From NCBI RefSeq assembly GCF_025336525.1, contig NZ_JAOCZP010000001.1, positions 310,001 to 374,000 of the forward strand: a stretch of 64,000 nucleotides of DNA, written 5' to 3'. Position 1 is the first letter of the stretch, and every line of letters begins with the position of its first letter. This stretch comes from Chelativorans salis. Lineage in GTDB: Bacteria > Pseudomonadota > Alphaproteobacteria > Rhizobiales > Rhizobiaceae. The position numbers and the translations under genes are program-made. Positions 52,086 to 60,645 of this stretch are shown one piece after another. Below the pieces are notes generated by a model. That model did not search any database and was not told the DNA's origin. It saw only the letters and a list, made by a program, of their open reading frames with translations.

Positions 52086-53108
52086 TTACTGAACGAGGCC
52101 TTTTTCCTTCAGATATGCGGTAAGCTGGTCATAGACCTTCTTCGCATTCTCAGAGCGGCTTGCAACCTTTTCCCATTCGCTGATCGCGATCGAGCGGAAC
52201 TTGGCGCGCTCCTCGTCCGACCAGTTGTGGACGGTGACCTCGCCGCTTTCCTTCGCCTCGGCGACCGCTTCCTCGTCCTTCTGTGCGAGAACTTCCACCT
52301 GGTGCTGCGCGAATTCACGCACCGTCTGCTCGAGCGTCTCCTGGATATCGGCGGGAAGAGCATCCCACTTTTCCTTGTTCATGGAGATCTCCACGAGCGG
52401 CATCGAGTGGAAGCCCGGATAGACCGGATGCGGCGCCACGTCGTGCAGGCCCTGGGCCTGGTTGGTCGAGAAGACGGAGTAGTCCGCCGCGTCGATGACG
52501 CCCTTGTCGAGTGAGGTGAACACTTCCGAGCCCGGCAAGTTGACTGGCGCTGCGCCGGCGGCCGCGAAGACCTGCTGCACGAGACCTTCCGGCGCGCGCA
52601 ACTTCAGCCCCTTCAGGTCGTCGACGCCTTCGAGCGGCTTAGCCGAAACGAACGCTTCCAGCCCCGGCGTGGTGGCGCCGATGAAATGAAGGCCGTACGG
52701 CTCGACAATCTCGTTCATCAGTTCCTTGCCGCCGCCTTCGTTGATGAAGTCGAACATCTGCTGGGGAGCCGACCATGCGCCGACCGGGTTGGCGATAAGG
52801 CCGAAAGCAGGGTCCTTTCCGGCAAAGTAGGACGTGTCGGTGATATGGCCGTCGAGAATGCCGGCGGCGATCGCGTCCTGGGTTTCCTGGTGCTCGACGA
52901 TGGAGCCGACCGGCAGAAGCTCGATCTGCACCTTGCCGTCGGTGGCTTCCCTGACGCTTTCCGTCCAACCCTTCTGCAGCTCGAAGTTGGGATTGCCGGC
53001 CGGGTCGCTCGACTGGAACTTGAACGAATATTCCTGCGCCAGCGATGCGCCTGCCAGAATTGTCGTCGCAAGGATCGTGACGGAGAGTTTTGCAGCGGTT
53101 CTGAACAT
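52086..53108 (-). CDS. TRAP transporter substrate-binding protein (DctP-like)
   Basis: The 340-residue protein has a signal peptide (FRTAAKLSVTILATTILAGA, cleavage near SLAQ) and DctP-family motifs: LQKGWTESVREATDGKVQIE, LLPVGSIVEHQETQDAIAAG, GLKLRAPEGLVQQVFAAAGA and the carboxylate-binding Arg in KLRAPEG. Its substrate is probably a sugar acid because gluconokinase is in the same operon. Its ATG shares one base with the gluconokinase stop (TGATG), and AGGAGGA lies 7 bases upstream. Confidence 0.9.
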   Translation of the reverse strand: MFRTAAKLSVTILATTILAGASLAQEYSFKFQSSDPAGNPNFELQKGWTESVREATDGKVQIELLPVGSIVEHQETQDAIAAGILDGHITDTSYFAGKDPAFGLIANPVGAWSAPQQMFDFINEGGGKELMNEIVEPYGLHFIGATTPGLEAFVSAKPLEGVDDLKGLKLRAPEGLVQQVFAAAGAAPVNLPGSEVFTSLDKGVIDAADYSVFSTNQAQGLHDVAPHPVYPGFHSMPLVEISMNKEKWDALPADIQETLEQTVREFAQHQVEVLAQKDEEAVAEAKESGEVTVHNWSDEERAKFRSIAISEWEKVASRSENAKKVYDQLTAYLKEKGLVQ

Positions 53109-53716
53109 CAGTGTTTCCTCCTTTGGTGCTGATATTGCTCTTGGTCGGCGCCAGGCATGGCACCCTGCGGTTGGGCGGCTGGGAAATGCCGCCTGCAGAT
53201 CGAGATCGCTTGCGCGATCACCTCATCCTGGGAGACGCGGACATCCAAAATATGGCAAGCCGGTCCCGCTGACGGTGGTTCCAGGATCGAGAGTTGGCTG
53301 GCGAGCATGGCCGGAGACATGAAATGGGATTGGCGCCGCGCCATGCGGTCACGGATCACGTCTTCCGGGCCCTCCAGATGCAGGAAAATCGGTTCGGGCA
53401 GGTGAGCGCGCATGAAGTCCCGATAACCCTTCTTCAGGGCCGAGCAGGCGATCGTGACGGGCTCGCTCGGCGGCGCGCTTCGGGCAGCCTCGCAAACGGC
53501 ATCGAGCCAAGGCCAGCGTTCCTCGTCCGTCAACGGCCGGCCTTCGGCCATCGCCTTCACATTCTCTCGGGAGTGCAGCGCGTCCCCTTCGATAAAGGTT
53601 CCGGACAACGCGTCGGCCACGGCGCGCGCGACGGTCGACTTGCCGACGCCGCACACCCCCATGAACACGAAAAACCGTGAAGGCGCAGGATCGTGAATTT
53701 TATCGAGATCAGACAC
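53108..53716 (-). CDS. gntK: Gluconokinase
   Basis: I start at GTG 53716 (VSDLDKIHDPAPSRF, 202 residues) because the ATG at 53749 lies inside the predicted promoter/operator. The P-loop is FMGVCGVGKSTVARAVADAL; GDALHSRENVKAMAEGRPLT, DEERWPWLDAV, CSALKKGYRDFMRAHLPEP and SHFMSPAMLASQLSILEPP match GntK. It phosphorylates gluconate to 6-phosphogluconate. First gene of an operon with the three TRAP genes and the enolase-superfamily gene. Confidence 0.9.
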   Translation of the reverse strand: MSDLDKIHDPAPSRFFVFMGVCGVGKSTVARAVADALSGTFIEGDALHSRENVKAMAEGRPLTDEERWPWLDAVCEAARSAPPSEPVTIACSALKKGYRDFMRAHLPEPIFLHLEGPEDVIRDRMARRQSHFMSPAMLASQLSILEPPSAGPACHILDVRVSQDEVIAQAISICRRHFPAAQPQGAMPGADQEQYQHQRRKH

Positions 53717-53740
53717 CGTCTGGCATTCCTCCCGTCGCCT

Positions 53741-53769
53741 TTCAAACATGATAGCGCTAACATTGTCAA
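53741..53769 (-). promoter_or_regulatory. Promoter with embedded GntR/LacI-type operator
   Basis: Read on the minus strand, TTGACA (53764-53769) and TTTGAA (53741-53746) are 17 bases apart. The spacer holds ATGTTAGCGCTATCAT (53748-53763), a near-perfect 16-base palindrome (one mismatch) of GntR/LacI operator type. A bound repressor would block polymerase. It supports the GTG start of gntK downstream. Confidence 0.6.
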
Positions 53770-53812
53770 CGCCGATGCGCCGAACTATAGATCGAACCGG
53801 TTGGGAGAAGCG

Positions 53813-54844
53813 ATGAGAAAGCCTCGCAGATCGGGAAAAGTGACGCTGTCCGACGTTGCCGCAGCTGCCGATGTGAGCGCTATCACAGTCTCGCGGGCGC
53901 TGCGCAACCCGTCGGTGGTTTCCGATGACGCGCTTGCGCGTATCGAAAAGGCGGTCGCGGATCTCGGCTACGTGCCTAATCTCGCCGCCCAGGCTCTCGC
54001 ATCGAAGCGTACAAACGTCATCGGCGCGCTCATCCCATCGGTCACCAACAATGTCTTCTCCGACGTGCTGCGCGGCATCTATGATGCCATACACGGCACT
54101 CGCTTCCAACTCCAGCTCGGCAATACGCGCTATTCGGCGATGGAAGAGGAAAAGCTGCTTTTGACCTTCCTCAGCCAGCGGCCTGCCGGTCTGATCGTGT
54201 CCGGCATCGACCAGTCGCGCACGGCGCGAACGCTTTTGGAGACCGCCGATTGTCCGGTCGTGCAGATAATGGAGACGGGACCGGATCCGGTCGACATGAT
54301 GGTCGGCTTTTCGCACCTCGACGCCGCCCGGGCGGCGGTCGAACACCTGATCGCCGCAGGCTACAGCCGGATTGCCTTTCTTGGCGCCCGCATGGACCCG
54401 CGCACACAGCGCCGGCTACAGGGCTACCGTCAGGCGCTCGAGCAGGCGGGGCTTCACGACGAGAGCCTTGTCGTCACGACACCGCAGTCCTCATCCATCT
54501 CACTGGGCGCGCATCTGCTCGGCGATCTCCTCGCGCGGCGGCCGGACGCCGATGCGGTTTTCTGCAATAATGATGACATTGCACTTGGAACGCTGTTCGA
54601 GGCGCAACGCCGCCGCATTCCCATTCCGGGCGCCCTCGGCATCTGCGGCTTCAACGATCTGGAGATGATGCAGACCGCATGGCCGTCGCTGACGAGCGTC
54701 CGCACCCACCGCAGCGGAATGGGGCAGGACGCGGTGGCCATGCTGATCTCTGCGATCGAGGGGAGGCGGCCCGACAATCCGGTGGTCGACCTGGGGTTCG
54801 AAGTGATGGCGCGTGAAAGCACCCGCCGTTCGCCAATGGCGTAA
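53813..54844 (+). CDS. LacI/GntR-family repressor
   Basis: ATG 53813 (MRKPRRSGKVTLSDVAAAAD) has GGGAG upstream; the longer frame to 53693 runs through the promoter region. The 343-residue protein has the LacI HTH (VTLSDVAAAADVSAITVSRA and the hinge GYVPNLAAQALASKR), then the periplasmic-binding-like effector domain (IGALIPSVTNNVFSDVLRGI, PDADAVFCNNDDIALGTLFE). It resembles E. coli GntR and very probably represses the divergent gluconokinase-TRAP operon and itself through the operator at 53748-53763. Confidence 0.9.
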   Translation: MRKPRRSGKVTLSDVAAAADVSAITVSRALRNPSVVSDDALARIEKAVADLGYVPNLAAQALASKRTNVIGALIPSVTNNVFSDVLRGIYDAIHGTRFQLQLGNTRYSAMEEEKLLLTFLSQRPAGLIVSGIDQSRTARTLLETADCPVVQIMETGPDPVDMMVGFSHLDAARAAVEHLIAAGYSRIAFLGARMDPRTQRRLQGYRQALEQAGLHDESLVVTTPQSSSISLGAHLLGDLLARRPDADAVFCNNDDIALGTLFEAQRRRIPIPGALGICGFNDLEMMQTAWPSLTSVRTHRSGMGQDAVAMLISAIEGRRPDNPVVDLGFEVMARESTRRSPMA

Positions 54845-54991
54845 AATCGCGATGCACCATCGCTGGACCGTTCACGTGATGACCCGCGACGATCCAAAGG
54901 CCCCGGCAGGCAGACGGCATAGCCTCATGAACGCGTGCTGCGCGGAGCCGCATCAATGCCCAGCTGCCGTTGCGATCTCGCGGGCGTGATG

Positions 54992-55201
54992 TCAGCTCAT
55001 GTTCCAACCGTGGCTTACAACCATCGACTGCCCCGTCAGCGCATTCGTGGGGAAGGCGGCGAAGAGCAGCGCGATTTCGGCGACATCCTCGATGGTCGTG
55101 AAGGTTTTATCGACCGTCACGCCCAGCATGATCTTCTCGACGACCTCCTGTTCGGATAGGCGCAAAGCCTGCGGGTATTGCACAATACGATCCGAAGTCA
55201 C
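54992..55201 (-). pseudogene. 3-Hydroxybutyrate dehydrogenase C-terminal fragment
   Basis: The 69-residue frame reads [40 protein letters not shown] and [15 protein letters not shown], the C-terminal end of BdhA-type short-chain dehydrogenases ('FTTVEDVAE...ALTGQS-VVSHGW'). The Rossmann domain and catalytic Tyr-Lys are absent and the ORF begins with a non-family residue run. It is a truncated remnant beside another integrase fragment. Confidence 0.75.
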
Positions 55202-55249
55202 TGGGACGCCCGGCTTGGAACGCCGGTTGAAGGGTCGGTGTCAAGAAGC

Positions 55250-55568
55250 CACTGAACAGCGTCAGATCTGGGTGATCCGCTTCTTCCTCGATAGGGAAAG
55301 GCACATGAGCAGGATCATTCGTTCTGGCCCCATGAGCACGCGGCAGTATGCCCGCCTGGTCGATGAATGGGCCTCGGCGATTGGACTGCGCCGTGAGGAA
55401 TATGGCAGACACTCGCTTCGGCGAATCAAGGCTTCGATCATCTATAAGGCCACCGGGAATTTGCGAGCGGTGCAGATCCTGCTCGGTCACACCAACATCG
55501 AAAATACCGTTCGGTATCTTGGCGTGGACGTGTAGGACGCAGCTCTCGCGGAGGGAACGGAAATCTGA
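55250..55568 (+). pseudogene. Tyrosine recombinase fragment with internal deletion and in-frame TAG
   Basis: The frame holds IWVIRFFLDRERH, then directly MSTRQYARLVDEWASAIGLR, HSLRRIKASIIYKATGNLRA, VQILLGHTNIENTVRYLGVDV. The last part has the catalytic H-x-x-R (HSLRR), the His of LLGHT and the Tyr (VRYLG) of a common alphaproteobacterial integrase. The middle of the protein is deleted. A TAG at 55533-55535 stands where family members have Glu in VDVED; after it the frame continues DAALAEGTEI to a TGA at 55566-55568. Confidence 0.8.
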
Positions 55569-55686
55569 ACATGGTGGCCTCTCGGGCTACCGAGGGGCCG
55601 TCACGGGTGGGTAAACGGCTGTCGGCTTTGAGGGAACAATGACCGGAAGCTGCCGTTACGGAACAAGGTCGGAACGGGAGGTCGTT

Positions 55687-56063
55687 GTGATCCACCATGT
55701 CTCGGTTGGGACAAATGACGTTGAACGGTCAAAGCGTTTCTACGATGCTGTCTTGCCCATAATCGGCATATTGCCGATGGCCGAGGACGACGGTGGACTG
55801 GGTTACGGCAGCGGCACGTTTCACTTCAGCGTTCAGGTTCCGATTGATGGGAAACCTGCGACCGTGGGCAATGTACTCATATCGCCTTTGCCGTCGAGGA
55901 CCGTTCGATGGTCGATCGATTTTACGCAGCAGCATTGAAACATGGTGGCAGCGACGATGGCGCTCCGGGACTGCGGCCGGATTACGATGCCAACTATTAT
56001 GGGGCGTTCGTCCGCGATCCAGACGGCCACAAAATCGAGGCAGTGACTTACTCCGCAAAATAG
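55687..56063 (+). pseudogene. VOC-family protein, frameshifted
   Basis: GTG 55687 (VIHHVSVGTNDVERSKRFYD), with GGGAGG upstream, starts a glyoxalase-fold protein with PIIGILPMAEDDGGLGYGSG. Near 55872 one base is lost (AATGTACTC instead of AATGGTACTC), so the frame changes; the next frame reads THIAFAVEDRSMVDRFYAAA, LKHGGSDDGAPGLRPDYDAN and YYGAFVRDPDGHKIEAVTYS to a TAG at 56063. A single-base error or mutation explains it. Confidence 0.82.
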
Positions 56064-56081
56064 TCGCTGACGGACCCGCCA

Positions 56082-56975
56082 ATGCTGACCCGAACCTATG
56101 CAATTCTCGAGGCCCCTACCACGCTGGGCCTGGCGACCGCCGGTGTGGAGCGCTTGCCCGACCAGCTCCTGGACCTCGGTCTTGCGGAGCGCATACATGC
56201 GCGCCGCGCCGAGCGGCTGGCGGTGCCTCCGAAGGACCCGACGCCCGATGCCGAGACCGGCACCCTGAACGCCAGGGCCATTGCTGCGTGGTCGCCCAAG
56301 CTTGCCGACGCGGTGGAAGCGGTGCTTGACGCGGGCGAGTTTCCGGTAGTGCTGGGGGGCGATTGCACGATCGTGCTGGGCTCGATGCTCGCATTTCGAC
56401 GGCGCGGCCGCTACGGCCTGTTCTTCATCGACGGCAACGCCGATTTCTTCCAGCCCGCGGCGGAACCCAACGGCGAAGGCGCCTCGATGGACCTCGCCTT
56501 CGTCACCGGCTACGGCCCGTCGCTCCTGACCGACATCGAGGGTCGCGGTCCTTTGGTCCGCCCTGAAGACGCTGTCGCGTTCGCGTATCGCGATCACAAG
56601 GATCAGGAGGAGTACGGAAGCCAGCCGCTCCCCGAAGAGCTCAAGGCGCTTGACCTCCCCGCCGTGCGCGCGACGGGCATCGAGGCCGCCGCGCGCGAAG
56701 CGGTCGACCACCTGACGCGTGAGGAACTGGACGGCTTCTTCATCCACCTCGACGCTGACTGCCTCGACGACGCCATCATGCCGGCTGTCGATTTCCGCGT
56801 GCCGGGCGGGTTGTCGTGGGACGAGCTAAGGGCCGCGCTCCGGGTTGCCTTTGCGAGCGGCAAGGCAGTCGGCCTCGAAATCACCATCTACAATCCACAC
56901 CTTGATGAGGACGGCAGCGCCGGGCGCGGCCTGGCCGACGTGCTGGCCGCAGCGCTCGGAACAGCAGCGCCATGA
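56082..56975 (+). CDS. Arginase/agmatinase-family protein
   Basis: The 297-residue ureohydrolase has [41 protein letters not shown], and [20 protein letters not shown]. Classic arginases have GGDHS, DAHxD and DxDxxDP; here the first His is Cys (common in this subgroup) and the second motif's His is Asn (D-G-N-A-D), so a manganese ligand is lost. The family cleaves guanidino or amidino groups; this copy may be inactive or use another substrate. It follows the broken VOC gene by 18 bases. Confidence 0.82.
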   Translation: MLTRTYAILEAPTTLGLATAGVERLPDQLLDLGLAERIHARRAERLAVPPKDPTPDAETGTLNARAIAAWSPKLADAVEAVLDAGEFPVVLGGDCTIVLGSMLAFRRRGRYGLFFIDGNADFFQPAAEPNGEGASMDLAFVTGYGPSLLTDIEGRGPLVRPEDAVAFAYRDHKDQEEYGSQPLPEELKALDLPAVRATGIEAAAREAVDHLTREELDGFFIHLDADCLDDAIMPAVDFRVPGGLSWDELRAALRVAFASGKAVGLEITIYNPHLDEDGSAGRGLADVLAAALGTAAP

Positions 56976-57111
56976 ACACGGCGAGCAGCGTCTGCTTTCT
57001 GGCGCAGCAGGGCGCACTCTGAACGACAGACTTGGATGTCGCCAGCCGAACGGCGGCTTAATCAGTTTTTCCGGCCAGAACCTGACAGGCGGCAAACGGC
57101 CCCCAAGGTGC

Positions 57112-58074
57112 CTAGCTCGAGCGCGTTACACTGCCCGTCAATGCAACTAAGGCCATGCCTGCCAAAACGAGAGTCGCGCAGAGGAACAATCCATCGAACC
57201 CAAGGCCTAAGATCATTGGCGTGCTGAGTAACGGCGAGCAGAACTGTCCAATGAAGACCGATGCCGTCAGGACGCCGCCTGCAAGGCCTCGTCGCTGCGG
57301 CGGCGCGAGATTGAGCGTTATTGCGACGAAACTGGGCGAGACCACCGCATAACCAGCCCCGATCAACGCAGCGCCGGCGAAGCTCAGCAACGTGGCCTGC
57401 GGCAGAATCAGCAGTAGGAAACCAGCAGCCATGGCGGCATATCCCAAGGCGAAGACACGGGCATAGCCGATGGTGCGCTGAATTCGAGAGTAGAGCAGCG
57501 CGAGGCACCCGCCGGTGAGCATCAGCACGCTCAGGGTCAAGCCCGTCATTATGGCGCTGTCGTAGCCCCGGGCGTCGAAATAGAACGGCAGCTGAGTTGG
57601 CATGATGAAGAAGAACATGTTCGTCAGCGCCTGGAGAAAAACTAACCCGAAGAACAGTAAACGCCAGGCGGGCGGCTCTCCGGCGCCTACTGCCGGAGGG
57701 TTTTCCCGATCTGGCAAGACACGGTGCGGCTCGACAATCACCTTCCACATCAGCGGCAGCACCAGCAGCGCCAGCCCATAGACGGCAAAGGGGTAACGAG
57801 GCGAGATCGCCGCAACCCAGCCGGCCAGCAAGATGAACAGCAACCCACCAAAGTTCCGCGCCGAGATCTGCAATCCGGTCAGCGCGCTTCTGGCCTCGCC
57901 GGCGAAATAGTCGCCGATCAACGCGGTCTGCGACAAAGACCGGTCAATTCCTGACCCTGATCTGCCCACCCTCAGCTCACTGCTCCAAATCATCGATTTT
58001 ATTACGGTAGTCCATTTTGGCCGTCTCTTTTTCGTGACTATCGCTGCTTTCGCGGTCGGCCGCCGGAGGGTCAA
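57112..58074 (-). pseudogene. MFS transporter, 5' truncated
   Basis: From about 57945 down the frame encodes the later part of an MFS carrier (SQTALIGDYFAGEARSALTG, FGGLLFILLAGWVAAISPRY, LLFFGLVFLQALTNMFFFIM, AALIGAGYAVVSPSFVAITL, ALAGMALVALTGSV), about nine helices. The first ~40 codons (MTLRRPTAKAAIVTKKRRPK) are unlike any MFS start, so the first two or three helices are missing. It is probably non-functional. Confidence 0.75.
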
Positions 58075-58757
58075 AGGCCGGCAAAGCCCGCTCGGGCAAT
58101 CCAGTAATCCCAGGCCCTTGCCAGAGCCATGTCGTTCAACAGCAGCTCCGAGGCCATGTCGATCTCGCCATCCGTCAGCGCAGTGACCTCACCGATCTGC
58201 ATGGTCTGGTGGACCGGCTCCGCATTGTCCCTCGCTCCCATCGAAACAAGGCATACGGCGTTGAGGTTCTGGGCAACGCAGACGCAACCATGCCCGCGCA
58301 AAAGCGCGACGCTGTTCTGCCCCAGTACCTTCGATAATGAATGGCCCATCTCCATGCTGTCGAGCAGCATGTGGGTGTCGCCGAATTCATCCTGGCTGTC
58401 CCAGGTCGGGATTTCCTTTCTGATGACGGCCGCCATGTGAAACATGGGCCGCAGCGAAACCTTGTTCATCGTGAACGGGATGATCGGACGGGCATGGTGA
58501 TGCGTCACCGCGTTCACGTCCGGACGATCCTTGTAGATCGCACCGTGAATGTGCCTCTCCTTGTAGGGCGAACGCGGATCGTCGCCGATCTTTTCTCCGT
58601 CCTGTGTGAATTCCATGATGTCGCCCCGGGTCAAGTTCGCGGGGCTGCGCGACCTGGACAGAAGATACCGGTCCTTGTGAAGCGGATGGCGCACGTTGAC
58701 ATGCCCGAAACTGTCGATAATGCCTTCATGCGAGAGTATTCGGTTGGCCAAGACCAA
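58071..58757 (-). CDS. Class II aldolase/adducin family protein
   Basis: The zinc ligands are present: HHHARPIIPF near residue 83 and the later LLRGHGCVCVAQN; HEGIIDSFGHVNVRHP and SRSRSPANLTRGDIMEFTQD are typical of the FucA/AraD-like group. They cleave or decarboxylate small keto or hydroxy acids. No ATG is in frame: the family-like residues LSDAAIADLVLANR continue upstream of the TTG at 58757 for about 13 codons to a TGA, so a TTG start is likely or a small indel has removed the original start. It is the last gene of the TRAP-aldehyde dehydrogenase-decarboxylase set. Confidence 0.78.
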   Translation of the reverse strand: MVLANRILSHEGIIDSFGHVNVRHPLHKDRYLLSRSRSPANLTRGDIMEFTQDGEKIGDDPRSPYKERHIHGAIYKDRPDVNAVTHHHARPIIPFTMNKVSLRPMFHMAAVIRKEIPTWDSQDEFGDTHMLLDSMEMGHSLSKVLGQNSVALLRGHGCVCVAQNLNAVCLVSMGARDNAEPVHQTMQIGEVTALTDGEIDMASELLLNDMALARAWDYWIARAGFAGL

Positions 58758-58914
58758 ATCTGCAATGGCTGCATCCGATAGATTTTTCTCTTCGCTCGAT
58801 ATGATCTTTCGTCACAGTCTCCATTGGGGTCGCCATCCATGGCCGCGACAATCTCGTTTCAAAGATACATTGAATCCGGATGTCCACATCTTGGCCGCCA
58901 AATCGGCCCTACGC

Positions 58915-60645
58915 CTACGATTCGGACTGAAGCACCTTGACCATCGAAGGCGCGTAACCCTTGGTCGCCTCGATCTCGACCAATGCCACGCCGCCCAGAT
59001 CTACGGTGGCGATCGCCTTCTGAAGTGCGGCACGGACCTCCGTCGCAGCCGTGAGACGGCCCTGGCATTCAGCGCCGAACCCTTGGGCGATACCGGCGAT
59101 GCCGATGTCAGGACCGATTAGCTCGATCCCCACGGTCTTGTTCTCGACAGGTCTGCCTCGGACTCGGGCGACGGTCTCCTGATGAACCTCGTCGTTGTAG
59201 AATGAGTGGTTGTTCACGACGACAATCAGCATCGGAATCTTTTGGTTTGCCGCCGTCCAGAGCGCCGAGGCATTCATCAGGAAATCGCCGTCTCCGAGAA
59301 CTGCAAGCGGGAATCGGTCGGGATGGTGGTCCCGCAGGGCAAGCGCTGCGCCCACGGCCATGCCAGGGCCCGAACCGATGCCGCCGCCGCCATCGGCCCC
59401 CAGGGCGTCGAGTGGCCCCTCGACCGGCCAATCGGCGCCGGTCCAGCTGAGCGGCCCGCGCATGAGGCAGGTCTTGCGGCCCTGCAGGGCCTCTCGAAGC
59501 AGGGCCGCGATGTCCTGCGGCGATAGTGGCCCCTCTTCGACCGCCGGGATCGGCAAGATTCCGCCCTTAAAGGCGGCTGCAGCGACCTTCATCTCGCCAG
59601 TCAGGGCTTCCACTAGATCGTCCGGCGCACATTGAAAGGCGATGTCGGCAGGCGCCAGCGCACCGCTGTCGCGCACCCAGCCCCGCTGCATCGCCGCGTC
59701 GTTCGACGCCGATATGAGACCGGCCGGCACGGGACGGTCCCCGTAAACAGCGCGCATCGTTCCCGCAAAATCGATCCAGCCGAGATTGAGGACAACATCC
59801 GCATTGCCGATCGCCTCGCGGGCGATCGGATCAGGAAAATAGCCGGCAGTACCCGCGATCGCAGGATGCGCGGTCGGAAAACTGGCGGCAGCCTTGAAGT
59901 CGGTGATCACGCGCGCGCCGAGATGTTCGGCCAGCGCCACGCGCCGCTCCCATGTGGCATCGGAGTGCGACAGCCGGCCCATCAGGATCACCGGCGCCTT
60001 CGCCGCAGAAAGCATCGCCGCCGCGTCTCGCACCAGGGCCGGGTCGGGCTTGGAGGCCGGAGCGGGCTTCAGGCGGGCAAAGTCGGGTTGCGCGACCGGG
60101 GTTGCAAGTTCTTGCTCCTGCAGAGCGCTATCGAGATTGACATAAACCGGTCCGCAAGGCGCAGTCTGCGCCCGGGCCGCCCCTTCGGCCAGGGCCTGGC
60201 AGGCCGCGCCGACGCTGCCCGGCTGGTCATCCCACTTGACGAAATCGCGGATCAACGCCCCCTGATCCTGCGAAGTGTGAACCCAGTCGATCCAGGGACG
60301 ACGCTTCATCGCATCGACGGGCCCCATCGCCCCGATAATGAGCATCGGCATGCGGTCGCACCAGGCATTGAAGATGCTCATGGAGGCATGCAGCAGCCCC
60401 ACATTGGAGTGCAGCGCAACACCCATGGCGCGCCCGGTCACCTTGGCCCAGCCCTGCGCAATCGAAACCGCCGTTTCCTCGTGGATACACAGCAGCATCC
60501 GACACTCGGACGTGAAGTTCACCAGGCTGTCGTGCAGCCCGCGAAAGCTGGCGCCTGGATTGAGAGCTATGTACTTCAGATCGAGCTTGTCCAGAGCCGC
60601 CGCAAAAGTGTCGGACCCCCATTCGGGGCGTCTCATCTCATTCAT
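58915..60645 (-). CDS. Thiamine-diphosphate-dependent enzyme (benzoylformate decarboxylase/acetolactate synthase family)
   Basis: The 576-residue protein has the three ThDP domains: N-terminal Pyr domain with the catalytic Glu in CIHEETAVSIAQGWAKVTGR, a central domain (APVILMGRLSHSDATWERRV), and the C-terminal PP domain with the GDG...NN motif VLGDGDFLMNASALW and VVVNNHSFYNDEVHQE. It would decarboxylate a 2-oxo acid, forming an aldehyde. It overlaps the aldehyde dehydrogenase gene by 8 bases, so the product probably passes to that enzyme. Confidence 0.85.
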   Translation of the reverse strand: MNEMRRPEWGSDTFAAALDKLDLKYIALNPGASFRGLHDSLVNFTSECRMLLCIHEETAVSIAQGWAKVTGRAMGVALHSNVGLLHASMSIFNAWCDRMPMLIIGAMGPVDAMKRRPWIDWVHTSQDQGALIRDFVKWDDQPGSVGAACQALAEGAARAQTAPCGPVYVNLDSALQEQELATPVAQPDFARLKPAPASKPDPALVRDAAAMLSAAKAPVILMGRLSHSDATWERRVALAEHLGARVITDFKAAASFPTAHPAIAGTAGYFPDPIAREAIGNADVVLNLGWIDFAGTMRAVYGDRPVPAGLISASNDAAMQRGWVRDSGALAPADIAFQCAPDDLVEALTGEMKVAAAAFKGGILPIPAVEEGPLSPQDIAALLREALQGRKTCLMRGPLSWTGADWPVEGPLDALGADGGGGIGSGPGMAVGAALALRDHHPDRFPLAVLGDGDFLMNASALWTAANQKIPMLIVVVNNHSFYNDEVHQETVARVRGRPVENKTVGIELIGPDIGIAGIAQGFGAECQGRLTAATEVRAALQKAIATVDLGGVALVEIEATKGYAPSMVKVLQSES

